Assembly: GCA_036823295.1 (NCBI GenBank) | Contig: DAISGD010000051.1 | Span: 1 to 24,142, forward strand | DNA length: 24,142 nucleotides | From: UBA4742 sp002403895 | GTDB taxonomy: Bacteria > Actinomycetota > Acidimicrobiia > Acidimicrobiales > Acidimicrobilacustridaceae | Reading direction: 5' to 3' | Shown here: piece by piece, positions 22,621 to 24,142 of the stretch | How the letters are laid out: each line of letters opens with the position of its first letter | Position numbering within the stretch: position 1 is the stretch's first letter | Made by a program: the position numbers and the translations under genes | The notes under the pieces: generated by a model | Told to the model about the DNA's origin: nothing | Databases searched by the model: none | Seen by the model: the letters and a program-made list of their open reading frames with translations, nothing else

Positions 22621-23634
22621 TTAGGGGAGGGAGATGTCGAGGGTGGTGTGGTTGCCGTCCAGCACTTTGGTGGCGGTCGTCCAGCTGTCGGTGTCTCCGT
22701 ACCAGCGAGTAGTGGTGGTCCCGTTGATCACGGCGGAGGCTCGGATGATGAGCGGCCAGCCCCACGCGCCGGTGCCCTGCCAGTGGCCAGCGGCATCGGT
22801 GACCAACGAACCGCCGGTGCCGTAGATGTTGAACGGGTCGTCGGGGTACCGGAAGGTGATGGTGGCGTATGGCACGGGGGAGCCGTTGTGGGTGACTTGT
22901 CCGCCGAGGGTCGTCTGGGTCTCATCGGCGAACGTGCCTACATAGATGCTGGTGGTGACACCGCTGGTGATGGTTACTCGGTCGGCCGGTGGTGGGCCGA
23001 TGGCGTACCACGCCGGTTCCCACACGTGGTGGAGGTCGGTGTAGTGCACCCGGTAGGTGCACGGCGGGAGACTGACCGAACCGTTGATCGCCTGGATCTT
23101 CGTGGTGACGGTGGCCACCCTCGTCCCGTTGAGTCGGTACACGTCGAAGCGGCCCGGGTTGGCGATGAAGGTGTCCACCCAGTTGTACGCACCGACCTGC
23201 AGCGTGCCGGGCGGAACCGGTGGCAGATCGACGCTGAACGGGCCGATGGTCCCACCAGCCGCGAGTTGAATCGCCGTTGCGGTGAGGAGGTCGGGACCGC
23301 CGTACCACGCCTTGCCGTATGGGCTGCAGTTGTCGTAGGCCTTGATCTTGATCCAGCCGCTCTCGACGGTGGCCGACCATGCGCCACCCGGCCCGGACGT
23401 GACGGTCACCAGCCTCGTCCCGTTGGGGCGATAGATCTCCACGGTGGCCCCCACAAGCGGGGTCCCCGCTCCGGTCACGATCCCGCTCACCGTCCCGGTG
23501 CTGGCGACCGCGGCCGCGGGCCACGCCGTCCCCCCGGTCAGAAGCGCAACCGCAACCAGAGCGCACAGCACCGACACTAAGAAGGCCGGTCGCCTGCGGC
23601 TCACCTGCCCCCCTCGTGCACCAGGTGATGCCAT
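22621..23634 (-). CDS. secreted protein with carboxypeptidase-regulatory-like beta-sandwich repeats
   Basis: 337 aa. A long basic n-region (MASPGARGGQVSRRRP) and hydrophobic core (FLVSVLCALVAVALL) form a signal peptide ending near AAAVA, so the protein is exported. The first CarboxypepD_reg-like module starts at GTVSGIVTGAGTPLVGATVEIYR. A last, divergent one starts at TTLGGQVTHNGSPVPYATITFRY. Between them IYRPNGTRLVTVT and VYRLNGTRVATVT are clear internal repeats. No catalytic domain or cell-wall anchor is visible. ATG at 23634 is favoured by GGAGGGG 5 nt upstream; the in-frame GTG at 23661 would only lengthen the n-region. It is probably an adhesive or structural surface protein. It is transcribed alone. 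Confidence 0.82.
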   Translation of the reverse strand: MASPGARGGQVSRRRPAFLVSVLCALVAVALLTGGTAWPAAAVASTGTVSGIVTGAGTPLVGATVEIYRPNGTRLVTVTSGPGGAWSATVESGWIKIKAYDNCSPYGKAWYGGPDLLTATAIQLAAGGTIGPFSVDLPPVPPGTLQVGAYNWVDTFIANPGRFDVYRLNGTRVATVTTKIQAINGSVSLPPCTYRVHYTDLHHVWEPAWYAIGPPPADRVTITSGVTTSIYVGTFADETQTTLGGQVTHNGSPVPYATITFRYPDDPFNIYGTGGSLVTDAAGHWQGTGAWGWPLIIRASAVINGTTTTRWYGDTDSWTTATKVLDGNHTTLDISLP

Positions 23635-23759
23635 GTCGACCCCTCCGCTGTCCAGCACCACAACAGGCTAGTCGTCGGGCTCGACCACGCCAGAGGCGGC
23701 GTACTCCGCAGTGCTCCCCAGGGTCAGGGTCAGGCCAGATCGAATCGATGGACGTTCGT

Positions 23760-23931
23760 CTACCGGCGAGAGACTGAAAGTCGCTCTGCGAGCATCGGAA
23801 CGTTGCTGCTGGCGAACACCCACACCTGTTCGGCCTCGACCCGGTGATAGTGATAAGCGATCACGATTCTCAGCCGGCTCGTCGGCAGCCTCCAAGATGT
23901 CGGAGATCCGTTGCTCGTCCGAGCGGCTCAC
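23760..23931 (-). pseudogene. broken HepT-like HEPN toxin (DUF86 family)
   Basis: The first 21 codons from GTG at 23931 read VSRSDEQRISDILEAADEPAE, the normal start of a DUF86/HepT protein. The similarity then jumps to another frame, RIVIAYHYHRVE followed by AEQVWVFASSNVPMLAERL and a TAG at 23760. That is the usual C-terminal end of the family. About 60-70 middle residues are missing and the join near 23865 shifts the frame. The active-site motif Rx4HxY is also altered: R-IVIA-Y-H-Y has tyrosine in place of histidine and isoleucine in place of the asparagine after arginine. The toxin is therefore dead. The GTG overlaps the stop of the MNT gene (GTGA). Confidence 0.75.
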
Positions 23932-24142
23932 AGGGGCACTGCCTCCAGACGGATGTGTTCGTCCCTCGGCTTGAGCCCGCCAACGGACACCACATCGACC
24001 GAACACTCGGGCAGCGCCTCCAGTTCGTCCTGGAGATGGAGCAAATCGCACAGCGAGCTACCGTCCTCGAACTCGACCAAGAAGTCGATGTCGCTCCTGG
24101 CCGTTTCCCCACCACGAGACCTTGGTGGGAGGGTACGCCCAT
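23928..24142 (-). CDS. MNT-type nucleotidyltransferase antitoxin, 5' partial
   Basis: The last 71 codons of a minimal nucleotidyltransferase; the start lies beyond the window. Visible are the catalytic pair in SDIDFLVEFEDGSSL, then LHLQDELEALPECSVDVVSVGGLKPR and the C-terminal HIRLEAVPL, all typical of MNT proteins encoded before HepT. At the GS position of the usual FGSxxRG motif the sequence appears to read LPP (…RTLPPRSRGGETARSDID), which would spoil nucleotide transfer. This is an alignment by eye at the window edge. With the HEPN partner broken, the gene may be a decaying remnant. Confidence 0.75.
   Translation of the reverse strand, partial: GRTLPPRSRGGETARSDIDFLVEFEDGSSLCDLLHLQDELEALPECSVDVVSVGGLKPRDEHIRLEAVPL

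Overview
The window is high-GC, tightly packed bacterial DNA, most likely from an actinomycete of the class Acidimicrobiia. That placement is inference. It rests on the GWWxAxDGKWYPP N-terminal repeats of the gene at 16622-17725, the DADNHYYE-type amidohydrolase, a remnant of the actinobacterial 13E12/HNH family, GTG and TTG starts, and many 4-nt ATGA/GTGA gene overlaps. No rRNA, tRNA, CRISPR array or complete mobile element was seen.

Left part (1-3777): the 3' end of a D-2-hydroxyacid dehydrogenase, an amidohydrolase, and a convergent nfeD-SPFH membrane pair. Next (3821-9600) are two minus-strand transcription units that appear to form one regulon. The first is FAD oxidoreductase - DUF1365 - fatty-acid methyltransferase of the cyclopropane synthase superfamily, the same order as Rv0449c-Rv0448c-ufaA1 in M. 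tuberculosis. The second is a 41-codon SRPBCC remnant - an excisionase-type HTH fused to a B12-binding domain - an SDR oxidoreductase. The B12 protein carries the Wx9EH motif of CarH/LitR light receptors. Both units are preceded by copies of one AT-rich box (7363-7380 and 9584-9601), found nowhere else in the intergenic DNA I read. My reading is a light- and B12-controlled lipid-modification regulon whose sensor uses a non-MerR DNA-binding domain.

Middle (9642-17725): a phosphonate monoesterase-type sulfatase; a CpaE-like ATPase translationally coupled to an M3 oligoendopeptidase; a stand-alone membrane-anchored Swt1-type HEPN protein with a long coiled coil; a luciferase-like flavin oxidoreductase behind a perfect palindrome that matches the KstR operator consensus; and a DUF2510/PH-like/SHOCT protein.

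Right part (17887-24142): a biotin operon bioA - exported esterase - bioF - bioD, then a decayed strip. This holds an HNH-family fragment, a nested inverted-repeat element, a secreted beta-sandwich protein, and a broken MNT/HEPN toxin-antitoxin pair at the right edge.
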